Of a DNA stretch of 57,666 nt, positions 50,844 through 57,666 are shown in pieces. The stretch is from Candidatus Saccharimonadota bacterium. Lineage in GTDB: Bacteria > Patescibacteriota > Saccharimonadia > Saccharimonadales > Saccharimonadaceae. The translations under genes and the position numbers were made by a program. Below the pieces are notes generated by a model that saw only the letters and a program-made list of their open reading frames with translations, was not told where the DNA came from and did not search any database. Numbering within the stretch: the stretch's first letter is position 1; each line of letters begins with the position of its first letter. Where the stretch lies: positions 1 through 57,666 of the forward strand of contig JAFWLT010000003.1 of assembly GCA_017510925.1 (NCBI GenBank). Reading direction: 5' to 3'.

Positions 50844-51131
50844 ATGGAAATTAACTGCGAGACTATAAAACATTTGGCTGATTTGTCAAATTTTTCTGTA
50901 TCTGATACTCAGAGCAAATCTCTAGAAAAAGATCTTGGTGAAATTTTGAAATATATTTCACAGCTTGATGAAATTGACGTAGATGACGTTGAGCCAACTT
51001 ACCAGGTGTTCGAAATGGAGAACGTATGGCGTGCTGATGAAATTCTAGAACAAGATGCAACTCGCGAGGAACTTTTGGCTTTGTCCAAAGAGCAAAAAGA
51101 TAATCAAGTAAAGGTGCCAAAAGTATTATGA
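50844..51131 (+). CDS. gatC: Asp/Glu-tRNA(Asn/Gln) amidotransferase subunit C
   Basis: 95 residues, typical. Helical N-terminus IKHLADLSNFSVSD, the KDLGEILKYISQLDEIDVDDVEPTYQ motif and a C-terminal VPKVL. GatC holds GatA and GatB together in the enzyme that makes Gln-tRNA(Gln) and/or Asn-tRNA(Asn) by transamidation. Overlaps gatA by 4 bases. Confidence 0.93.
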   Translation: MEINCETIKHLADLSNFSVSDTQSKSLEKDLGEILKYISQLDEIDVDDVEPTYQVFEMENVWRADEILEQDATREELLALSKEQKDNQVKVPKVL

Positions 51132-52498
51132 AAACTGCAAATAAAACCGTAACTGCTGTAAGACTCGTAGAAGATGCACTTAAAAAAGCGCACGAATTTG
51201 AAGATTATAATATTTTTACTTTTATTGATGATGAGGGGGCGCTTGCTCGCGCACGTGAAATTGATGCTAGAATCGCTGCCGGGGAAGATGTAGGAAGACT
51301 TGCCGGCGTGCCATATGCACTTAAAGATAATTTCTTGACCCCACGTGGCGAGACTACAGCTTCGGCACATATATTACAGGGTTTTAGTTCTCCAGTAACT
51401 GCTACAGCAGTAGAAAAATTAGAAAAAGAGGGCGCTATTATGATTGGTCGCACCAACCTAGACGCTTTTGCGCACGGTTCCTCTACTGAAAACTCCTACT
51501 TTGGGCCAACTTTAAACTCACACGATAAAGAACGTGTAGCTGGTGGTTCTTCCGGTGGTTCAGCAGTAGCAGTAGCTCTTGATATCGTAGAATTCGCTAC
51601 TGGTACTGATACTGGTGGGTCAATTCGTCAGCCAGCATCATTTAATGGTATTTATGGTCTTAAGCCAACTTATGGTTGTATTTCTAGGTATGGCGTAGTA
51701 GCGATGGCTTCTTCTACAGACTGTATTGGCTTCTTTACCAAAACTCCAGACGATATGAATCTATTAATGGAGATTGCCTCTGGCAAAGACAGCAAAGATT
51801 TAACCACCCTAGACGATTACTATAACGATAGCGAAATTAAGAAAGCTAAGAAGATTGGCGTAATTAAAGATTTTGACAATGATTCGGTAGCACCAGAAAT
51901 CAGAAAAGCTTTGAAAGACAAGTGCGACTTACTAAAATCTAAAGGTTATGAAATTGTTGAAGTAGAAATGCCAGCTTTGAAATACGCTCTAGCTGCTTAT
52001 TATATTATTGTCCCAGCAGAAATCACTTCCAACCTTTCACGCTATGATGGTGTAAGGTATGGATTTAGATCTGAAGATTCCAAAGATCTGGAAAAGCTTT
52101 ATGCCAACACTCGTGATGAGGGATTTATGCCAGAAAACAAACGTCGGATTATGATTGGCAACTTCGTTTTGTCATCCGGTTTTTATGATGCATATTTCCT
52201 TAAAGCTGCAAAAGTTAGAACTTTGATTGTACAAGAATACGAAAAAGCATTTAAGGCTTGTGATTTCTTACTTACTCCAGTAGCGCCAAACCCAGCCTTT
52301 AAGCTTGGCGAAAAAGTGAACGATCCAGTAGCAATGTATCTAGAAGATATGATGAGCGTGTCGCTTAACTTAGCAGGTGTACCTGGTCTTGCTATCCCGG
52401 CTGGTGAAACTGCTGAGGGGCTAACTCTTGGTCTTCAACTTGTCGGCCCAAGAAGAAGTGATAAAAGTTTGATTGAATTTTCTAAGGAGCTAATATAA
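51128..52498 (+). CDS. gatA: Asp/Glu-tRNA amidotransferase subunit A
   Basis: 456 residues, an amidase-signature protein. The catalytic triad is visible: Lys in VPYALKDNFLT, a Ser in VAGGSSGGSAVA and the nucleophile Ser in ATGTDTGGSIRQPASF. It releases ammonia from glutamine and channels it to GatB. Its stop overlaps the ATG of a HEPN-like gene that is inserted before gatB. Confidence 0.96.
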   Translation: MKTANKTVTAVRLVEDALKKAHEFEDYNIFTFIDDEGALARAREIDARIAAGEDVGRLAGVPYALKDNFLTPRGETTASAHILQGFSSPVTATAVEKLEKEGAIMIGRTNLDAFAHGSSTENSYFGPTLNSHDKERVAGGSSGGSAVAVALDIVEFATGTDTGGSIRQPASFNGIYGLKPTYGCISRYGVVAMASSTDCIGFFTKTPDDMNLLMEIASGKDSKDLTTLDDYYNDSEIKKAKKIGVIKDFDNDSVAPEIRKALKDKCDLLKSKGYEIVEVEMPALKYALAAYYIIVPAEITSNLSRYDGVRYGFRSEDSKDLEKLYANTRDEGFMPENKRRIMIGNFVLSSGFYDAYFLKAAKVRTLIVQEYEKAFKACDFLLTPVAPNPAFKLGEKVNDPVAMYLEDMMSVSLNLAGVPGLAIPAGETAEGLTLGLQLVGPRRSDKSLIEFSKELI

Positions 52499-52914
52499 TG
52501 GGGAACGCCACACCATTTATTATTGCAGTCTTGATCGTTGGCGTAATGATTCTTATTGCAATGTTTCTTACCAAAAAACGCGCGTATCGTTTTAATAAAG
52601 AAAAGTATCAAGCCAGATTCCTTTCTATTGAAAACCATTTAGTAAAAACTAACTCAGCAACTTTTATGAAAACTGTGATTGATGGTGATAAATTGCTTGA
52701 CAAGGCAATGAATGAGATGGGAATCCCAGGCAAAAATATGGGCGATAGACTAAAACACAGCAAAGACAAATTTTCTGATATTAATGCTGTATGGAAAGCA
52801 CACAAACTTAGGAATGCTCTAGCACACGAAGATGACCTTGAAATTACTTATCGGCAAGCCCAGGTGGCGTTAATGATTTATAAGCAGGCGCTTAAGGATA
52901 TAGGAGCAATCTAA
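52498..52914 (+). CDS. Membrane-anchored HEPN-like protein inside the gat operon
   Basis: 138 residues, no family recognised with certainty. One helix (7-24) anchors it; residues 25-138 are helical and cytoplasmic. Near the end is WKAHKLRNALAHEDD, with R105 and H110 spaced as R-x4-H, the catalytic motif of many HEPN RNases. Polar residue N106 next to the Arg also fits. Start overlaps gatA stop and stop overlaps gatB start (TAATG on both sides), so translation is locked to the tRNA amidotransferase genes. It could be a tRNA-acting nuclease or a structural helper; function unproven. Confidence 0.65.
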   Translation: MGNATPFIIAVLIVGVMILIAMFLTKKRAYRFNKEKYQARFLSIENHLVKTNSATFMKTVIDGDKLLDKAMNEMGIPGKNMGDRLKHSKDKFSDINAVWKAHKLRNALAHEDDLEITYRQAQVALMIYKQALKDIGAI

Positions 52915-54326
52915 TGAAATATACACCGACTATTGGAATTGAATGTCACGTACAGCTCTGCACTAAAACCAAGCTGTTTTCTGAAGTAGATAATGACGCG
53001 CGTGGCAAAGAGCCAAACTCTTGCGTATCACCAGTAGATTACGCACTTCCTGGAATGTTGCCTCGTTTGAACGGGGAAGCAGTGAGACTCTGTATTTTAG
53101 CTGGGCGTGCTATGAATTGCGAAATCAACGCCATTTCTCGCTTTGATCGCAAACATTATTTTTATCCAGATTCACCAAAAGGTTACCAAATCACCCAGTT
53201 TTATCAACCAATTATCGGAGCTGGTTTTGTTGAGCTTCCGTCTGGCACACGTGTCCGAATTAACCACGCGCACCTTGAGGGCGATGCTGGCAAACTTACA
53301 CATTTTGACACTTATTCACTCGTTGATTTTAACCGGGTTGATACACCATTAATTGAAATTGTGTCCGAGCCAGACATCCACTCAGCACACGATGCACACG
53401 ATTATGCCAAAGAGCTTTGGAGATTAATGTGTCACGCTGGCATAACTTATGGCGATCTTTACAACGGTAATATGAGATTTGATGTAAACGTTTCTATTGC
53501 ACCTGAGGGTTCTGACGAACTTGGCACTCGCGCAGAAGTAAAAAACTTAAATTCATTTAGAAGTGTAGAAAGAGCTGTAGAATACGAAATTAAGCGTCAG
53601 AGCAAACTTCTAGATGCTGGCGAAAAGGTAGTTCAGGAAACTCGTGGCTGGAATGATGCCACTGGCGAAACCACCGGACAAAGAAGTAAGGAAGAGGCCA
53701 AAGATTATCGCTATATGCCAGAACCAGATCTTCCACCCCTACATTTGTCTAATGAATTTATCGAAACTGAATCTAAAAAACTTCCAATGATGCCTCGTGA
53801 TTACCGTGAAAAATTTGGTGGCATTATTAAGGAAGATATTTTGGAAATTCTCCTAGATTATCCATCACTAATGATTAAACTAAATGAAATCGACGAAAAA
53901 TATATCACTTTAGTTTCTAATTTGTTTGCGTCAGTGCTTCTTGCTGAAGAAAAGTCAGCAGAATATTTAAATGATCTCCCAACTTCTAAGCAATTATCTG
54001 ATCTTGCCGAAATGAACGACAAAAAGGAGCTTTCATCCACAGCTACTAAGGAAGTATTCCTTAAGATGTTTGACCCACAGATGAAAGGCAAAGATGCCAA
54101 GGCTATCGCCAAGGAACTTGGCGTGATTCAGGAAAATGATCTTGGCGCGCTAGAAGCAATTGTAGATACCGTACTTAAAAAACCAGAGACTCAGAAGGCC
54201 CAAGAAGATTTTAGGAATGGCGAGGAAAAAGTAATCGGCTTCTTAGTAGGCCAAGTGATGAAAGAATCCCACGGCAAAGCTAACCCATCAGCCGTACAAG
54301 AAATTCTCCGGAAAAAATTGTCTTAA
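52914..54326 (+). CDS. gatB: Asp/Glu-tRNA amidotransferase subunit B
   Basis: 470 residues. N-terminal catalytic domain: GIECHVQLCTKTKLFS, RFDRKHYFYPDSPKGYQITQ, HLEGDAGKLTHF, VDFNRVDTPLIEIVSEPD and GNMRFDVNVSIAP, then TRAEVKNLNSFRSVERAV. The tail (about 325-470) is the YqeY-like tRNA-binding helical domain. It phosphorylates the charged Glu or Asp and transfers ammonia from GatA. Last gene of the operon. Confidence 0.96.
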   Translation: MKYTPTIGIECHVQLCTKTKLFSEVDNDARGKEPNSCVSPVDYALPGMLPRLNGEAVRLCILAGRAMNCEINAISRFDRKHYFYPDSPKGYQITQFYQPIIGAGFVELPSGTRVRINHAHLEGDAGKLTHFDTYSLVDFNRVDTPLIEIVSEPDIHSAHDAHDYAKELWRLMCHAGITYGDLYNGNMRFDVNVSIAPEGSDELGTRAEVKNLNSFRSVERAVEYEIKRQSKLLDAGEKVVQETRGWNDATGETTGQRSKEEAKDYRYMPEPDLPPLHLSNEFIETESKKLPMMPRDYREKFGGIIKEDILEILLDYPSLMIKLNEIDEKYITLVSNLFASVLLAEEKSAEYLNDLPTSKQLSDLAEMNDKKELSSTATKEVFLKMFDPQMKGKDAKAIAKELGVIQENDLGALEAIVDTVLKKPETQKAQEDFRNGEEKVIGFLVGQVMKESHGKANPSAVQEILRKKLS

Positions 54327-54338
54327 ACGTATATTTTG

Positions 54339-54347
54339 TGATATAAT
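54339..54347 (+). promoter_or_regulatory. Extended -10 promoter of fusA
   Basis: TGA-TATAAT (hexamer 54342-54347). A leader of about 65 bases follows, with AAAGGAG before the ATG. Confidence 0.7.
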
Positions 54348-54419
54348 ATATGGCAGTATGTCTTTTTGAGTGTGGAAACTAAAAGGGCAAAAAAATAATA
54401 TTATTTAATAAAGGAGCAT

Positions 54420-56513
54420 ATGGCTACTCACGATTTATCAAAATTGCGTAATATCGGTATTATTGCCCATATTGACGCAGGTAAGACCACGACTTCTGAG
54501 GCAATCCTCTATCGTACTGGTCTTAAGCATAAAATTGACCTTGTAAAAGGTGGCACCGGTGGTGCTGATACAGACTGGATGGAACAGGAGAAGGAGCGTG
54601 GTATCACGATTACCTCTGCTGCTGTAACCGTTTACTGGAAAGATCATCAAATTAACATTATCGATACCCCGGGGCACATCGACTTTACCGCTGAGGTGGA
54701 ACGTTCACTTCGCGTGCTTGATGGCGCAGTAGTAGTATTTGATGGTAAGATGGGTGTAGAAGCTCAGTCCGAAACCGTATGGCGCCAAGCTACTAAATAC
54801 GGCGTGCCACGTATTTGTTTTGTTAATAAGATCAACCAAATTGGTGGTGATTTTTACAAATCTTTGGATTCTATCCACAAACGTTTGTCTAAAAACGCAG
54901 TAGCAATTCACCTTCCAATCGGTTTTGAAAAAGACATTTGTGGTGTAGTAGATCTCGTAGATATGAAGGCTTATACCTACAAAGATTACGCAGATCACGA
55001 ACTTACTGTAGGTGAAATCCCTGCTGATATGCTAGAAAAAGCTAAGAACGCTCGTTCAATGCTCGTAGAAGAAGCAGTACAAGCTGATGAGAAATTGATG
55101 GATAAATATTTCTCTGAAGGCGAAGATTCTATTACTGTTGACGAGCTCAAATCCGCACTCAGAAAGAGAGTTCTTGATGGTGACTTCTTCCTAGTCACTG
55201 GTGGCGATGGTCGTGGTGTGATCGTAGAAAAAGTTCTCGACCTTATGACCGATTACCTTCCATCCCCACTTGATCGTGACCAAGGTCAAACTATTGGTAC
55301 CGATCCTAAAACCGGTGATCAGATTGTTAGAAAAGCTGCAGACAACGAACCACTTACTGCGCTCGCATTTAAGATCGCAACTGACCCATTCGTAGGTAAG
55401 TTGATTTTCATTCGCGTTTATGCAGGTAAGCTCAAGTCTGGTGATACCGTAATGAATGCAACTACTGGCGACAAAGAAAGAATCGGACGCCTTGTACGTA
55501 TGCACGCAAATGACCGTAAAGATATTTCCGAAATTGGTGCTGGCGATATTGCCGCTGTGGTAGGCCTTAAGAACTGTACTACTGGTACTACTCTTTGTGA
55601 TCCATCACATCCAATTCTTCTTGAATCTATCGAATTCCCGGATCCACCAGTATCTATTGCAGTAGAACCAAAGACCAAAGCAGACCAAGAGAAAATGGGT
55701 ATTGGCCTCTCTAAGATGGCTGAAGAAGACCCAACCTTTAGAGTACACACTGATGAAGAAACTGGCCAAACCATTATTTCTGGTATGGGCGAGCTTCACC
55801 TCGAAATTATTATTGACCGTCTCAAACGTGAGCACGGTGTAGAAGCCAACACTGGCGCCCCTCAGGTTGCATATCGCGAAACTATTCGTGGTACTGCTGA
55901 GGCCCAAGGTAAGCACATCAAACAGTCTGGTGGTCGTGGTCAGTATGGTGACGTATGGATTAAGTTTGAACCAAACGAAACTGGTAAGGGCTTCGAATTT
56001 ATCGACCAAATTAAAGGTGGTGTAGTGCCTCAGGAATATCGCAAACCAGTACAAAAAGGCGTGGAAGACACTCTTGCTGGTGGTGTGATTGCTGGCTATC
56101 CAGTGGTAGATGTAAAAGCTACTCTCTACGATGGTTCTTACCACGACGTAGACTCTTCTGAGCTCGCCTTCACCTTGGCTGGTGCACTTGCTACTAGAGA
56201 AGGTATCGCAAAAGCAAATCCAGTACTTCTTGAGCCTATCATGAAGATGGAAATTACTACCCCAGAAGAATTCATGGGCGACGTAATTGGCGATATTAAC
56301 TCTCGCCGTGGCCGTATCGACGAAATGGAAGATCTCAATGGTGGCGCTAAGCTCATTAAAGCTTTCTGTCCACTCGCTAACCTCTTTGGTTATACTGGCG
56401 ATCTCCGTGGTATGACCCAAGGTCGTGCTGCTTCTTCTATGGAGCTCAACGGTTACGAGGAAGTACCACCTAACGTAGCTCAAGAAATTATCGAAGCTAG
56501 AAACTCCAAATAA
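54420..56513 (+). CDS. fusA: Elongation factor G
   Basis: 697 residues, full length. It translocates tRNA and mRNA on the ribosome and helps RRF recycle it. G1 AHIDAGKTT, switch RGITITSAA, G3 DTPGHIDFT, G4 NKIN (NKxD variant: N-K-I-N) and EF-G domains II-V, with GMGELHLEIIIDRLKREH and SGGRGQYGDVW. The G4 Asp is replaced by Asn (VNKINQIGGD), a notable change. It is apart from rpsL-rpsG, so the str operon is broken here. Its leader is short and lacks a strong hairpin. Confidence 0.97.
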   Translation: MATHDLSKLRNIGIIAHIDAGKTTTSEAILYRTGLKHKIDLVKGGTGGADTDWMEQEKERGITITSAAVTVYWKDHQINIIDTPGHIDFTAEVERSLRVLDGAVVVFDGKMGVEAQSETVWRQATKYGVPRICFVNKINQIGGDFYKSLDSIHKRLSKNAVAIHLPIGFEKDICGVVDLVDMKAYTYKDYADHELTVGEIPADMLEKAKNARSMLVEEAVQADEKLMDKYFSEGEDSITVDELKSALRKRVLDGDFFLVTGGDGRGVIVEKVLDLMTDYLPSPLDRDQGQTIGTDPKTGDQIVRKAADNEPLTALAFKIATDPFVGKLIFIRVYAGKLKSGDTVMNATTGDKERIGRLVRMHANDRKDISEIGAGDIAAVVGLKNCTTGTTLCDPSHPILLESIEFPDPPVSIAVEPKTKADQEKMGIGLSKMAEEDPTFRVHTDEETGQTIISGMGELHLEIIIDRLKREHGVEANTGAPQVAYRETIRGTAEAQGKHIKQSGGRGQYGDVWIKFEPNETGKGFEFIDQIKGGVVPQEYRKPVQKGVEDTLAGGVIAGYPVVDVKATLYDGSYHDVDSSELAFTLAGALATREGIAKANPVLLEPIMKMEITTPEEFMGDVIGDINSRRGRIDEMEDLNGGAKLIKAFCPLANLFGYTGDLRGMTQGRAASSMELNGYEEVPPNVAQEIIEARNSK

Positions 56514-56527
56514 TTTCTGAAAACACG

Positions 56528-56557
56528 AAAAAGCCAGACTAGACGTCTGGCTTTTTT
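56528..56557. terminator. Bidirectional terminator after fusA
   Basis: GCCAGAC (56533-56539) pairs with GTCTGGC (56545-56551), with an A run before and a T run after. Confidence 0.88.
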
Positions 56558-56572
56558 GGTAAAAACAGGAAA

Positions 56573-57196
56573 TTATTCTTTTTCGAGGATTTGCTGCCAA
56601 GCGTTGTAGACGTATTCATGCCCACCAATAATAAGAGAGATCGGGATCAGGAGCATTGGTTGGGCCGAATTGTCTGAGACCATAATCTTATTGCCGTATT
56701 CGTCTGATATAATAGCATTGTTTCTCATGAGACCCCCACCAAGGAGATTGGTAACACCTTGCAAAAAGGCCTGATAATCTGCGCTGTCATAGATAAAGAG
56801 CAGGTAGTTTGCTATCCCATAAATAGGCTCGTCCGTAAAAACGAAAGTGGCATGATTTTTGTCGTCGGGCTCACAATAGACACCAGGCAAAGCGCCCTTA
56901 TATCTAGCTTTACAATCCAATGGATCTACCATTATGCAGTTTTCATCGGAAGCCAGGGCCACCTGAAACCAATTCTGGAGTGGCTGGCGATACGGTACTG
57001 AACTAGGAAAGTCCAGATCTACCTTTGTAGTTTCACCCTTACGAATAGCACAGCCATCGCTTGAATTCATTACGTCGAGATACTCCTGGAATTTCCTAGC
57101 AGTTTTTAAAATGATCCTTCCTTCTAAGCCAGCCACTACCTCTTCTTTGTAGATTTCCTCGTTTTCCTCCAAAGTTAAATTTACTTTAGTATACAT
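56573..57196 (-). CDS. Hypothetical soluble protein between fusA and tuf
   Basis: 207 residues, family not recognised. No signal peptide or clear membrane helix. It is acidic, with four Cys (SDGCAIR, DENCIMVDPLDCKARY, GVYCEPDD), the last three spaced irregularly. A hydrophobic segment PMLLIPISLIIGG near the end may be a buried strand or helix. The ATG follows GGGGGTG. It is transcribed against its neighbours from its own extended -10 promoter and ends at the fusA bidirectional terminator, so it is a single-gene unit placed between two translation-factor genes. Confidence 0.7.
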   Translation of the reverse strand: MYTKVNLTLEENEEIYKEEVVAGLEGRIILKTARKFQEYLDVMNSSDGCAIRKGETTKVDLDFPSSVPYRQPLQNWFQVALASDENCIMVDPLDCKARYKGALPGVYCEPDDKNHATFVFTDEPIYGIANYLLFIYDSADYQAFLQGVTNLLGGGLMRNNAIISDEYGNKIMVSDNSAQPMLLIPISLIIGGHEYVYNAWQQILEKE

Positions 57197-57245
57197 TTTT
57201 ACACCCCCTTAATAAATTTGAGTAAAAAATTATGCTAACTTATTT

Positions 57246-57254
57246 ATTATACCA
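57246..57254 (-). promoter_or_regulatory. Extended -10 promoter of the hypothetical gene
   Basis: TGG-TATAAT on the minus strand (hexamer 57251-57246), about 50 bases before the ATG. Confidence 0.65.
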
Positions 57255-57296
57255 TAGAATTTGTGTTTTTTCAAGCGTTTCTTACGAATTTTACTC

Positions 57297-57325
57297 TTGA
57301 CCAACTCTCGAAAATACGTTAAAAT
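57297..57325 (+). promoter_or_regulatory. Promoter of tuf
   Basis: TTGACC (57297-57302), 17 bases, TAAAAT (57320-57325). Confidence 0.75.
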
Positions 57326-57331
57326 AGTAGG

Positions 57332-57394
57332 GTAGAGTCTTGGAGCTGGTTTTTATTAGCGCTCCAACCGTAATATAAAATAAAAGGAGAAAGA
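57332..57394 (+). promoter_or_regulatory. tuf leader with hairpin
   Basis: TTGGAGC (57340-57346) pairs with GCTCCAA (57361-57367). AAAAGGAGA lies before the ATG. Confidence 0.5.
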
Positions 57395-57666
57395 ATGGCA
57401 AATTTTGACCGTTCAAAGCCACATATTAATGTAGGCACCATGGGTCACGTCGACCATGGTAAAACCACTTTAACTGCAGCTATCACTAATGTGCTCGCAA
57501 AGAGACTTCCAAGTGATGTAAACAAAGCAGTTGCATATGATCAAATCGATAACGCTCCAGAGGAAAAAGCTCGTGGTATCACCATCGCTACTTCTCACCA
57601 GGAGTATGAGTCTGAAAAGCGCCACTACGCACACGTAGATATGCCAGGCCACGCAGACTACATCAA
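57395..57666 (+). CDS. tuf: Elongation factor Tu (3' truncated by the window)
   Basis: The first 90 residues of EF-Tu, which carries aminoacyl-tRNA to the ribosome. Visible: [24 protein letters not shown] (P-loop GHVDHGKT), [18 protein letters not shown] (switch I) and [11 protein letters not shown] (G3, usually DCPGHADYV with Cys; here Met). The start is set by AAAAGGAGA upstream and the [10 protein letters not shown] beginning. The frame runs off the right edge. tsf, its exchange factor, is at 32.5 kb. Confidence 0.95.
   Translation, partial: MANFDRSKPHINVGTMGHVDHGKTTLTAAITNVLAKRLPSDVNKAVAYDQIDNAPEEKARGITIATSHQEYESEKRHYAHVDMPGHADYI

Noticed and set aside
55605-56600. Minus-strand open frame of 331 codons opposite fusA
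   Set aside because: Antisense to the highly conserved EF-G gene; the translation resembles no protein and has no start signals.

Overview
The window is a gene-dense, A+T-leaning bacterial chromosome segment of about 55 genes and two tRNAs. It most likely comes from the Candidate Phyla Radiation, probably a Saccharibacteria (TM7)-like organism; this placement is inferred from gene content, not from a search. Supporting features are TGA used as an ordinary stop, a prolyl-tRNA synthetase without the editing insertion, a short EF-Ts, a reduced UvrC, almost no biosynthetic genes, and a partial central metabolism built on pentose phosphates and phosphoketolase.

Layout. 0-4 kb holds envelope genes: a membrane-anchored protein of baseplate-J-like type, a RuvX-MltG fusion and a LysM-CHAP hydrolase, followed by an unassigned structured small RNA with its own promoter and terminator. 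4-9 kb is housekeeping: obg, trmD, recG, rsmD, a small surface protein and tRNA-Leu. 9.2-12.5 kb looks accessory: decayed ORFs and an 814-residue zinc-ribbon repeat protein with an embedded nuclease-like domain, flanked by near-identical 17-bp direct repeats. 12.5-18.2 kb carries an XRE regulator, a TM2 protein, a flavin oxidoreductase, tig and rpsL-rpsG. 18.3-23.4 kb is a carbon cluster: gap, rpiB, rpe, a PfkB kinase, a LOG phosphoribohydrolase and convergent eno. 23.5-30.5 kb holds surface proteins, a minimal uvrC, secG, a peptide-binding protein and a second tRNA-Leu. 30.5-41 kb is translation and proteolysis: rpmE, clpP, rpsB-tsf, frr-uppS, rseP, a CPBP protease, a degenerate GH13 protein, proS, greA and lysS. 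41.4-57.7 kb holds uvrB, a phosphoketolase split into two ORFs, a PIN-TRAM protein, a class A PBP, murJ, gatC-gatA-(HEPN-like)-gatB, fusA and the start of tuf.

How the genes work together. The LOG protein could release ribose 5-phosphate from nucleoside monophosphates. RpiB, Rpe and the split phosphoketolase would turn it into acetyl-phosphate and glyceraldehyde 3-phosphate, and GAPDH and enolase would carry the triose onward. This would be a compact nucleotide-ribose fermentation route suited to a host-dependent cell. MltG, the LysM-CHAP protein, the PBP, MurJ and UppS together describe peptidoglycan building and turnover. SecG, RseP, the DUF916-like protein and the proteins with PDTG-type tails describe the surface.

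Regulation is visible. Most transcription units begin with TTGACA-like and/or extended TGnTATAAT promoters. The -10 box often lies 6-10 bases before the ATG, giving leaderless mRNAs, or abuts or overlaps the stop codon of the gene upstream. Translation-factor and ribosomal genes instead have 70-95 base leaders with hairpins. Two convergent gene pairs are separated by copies of one structured element whose 30-base core is identical while its stems differ but stay paired.
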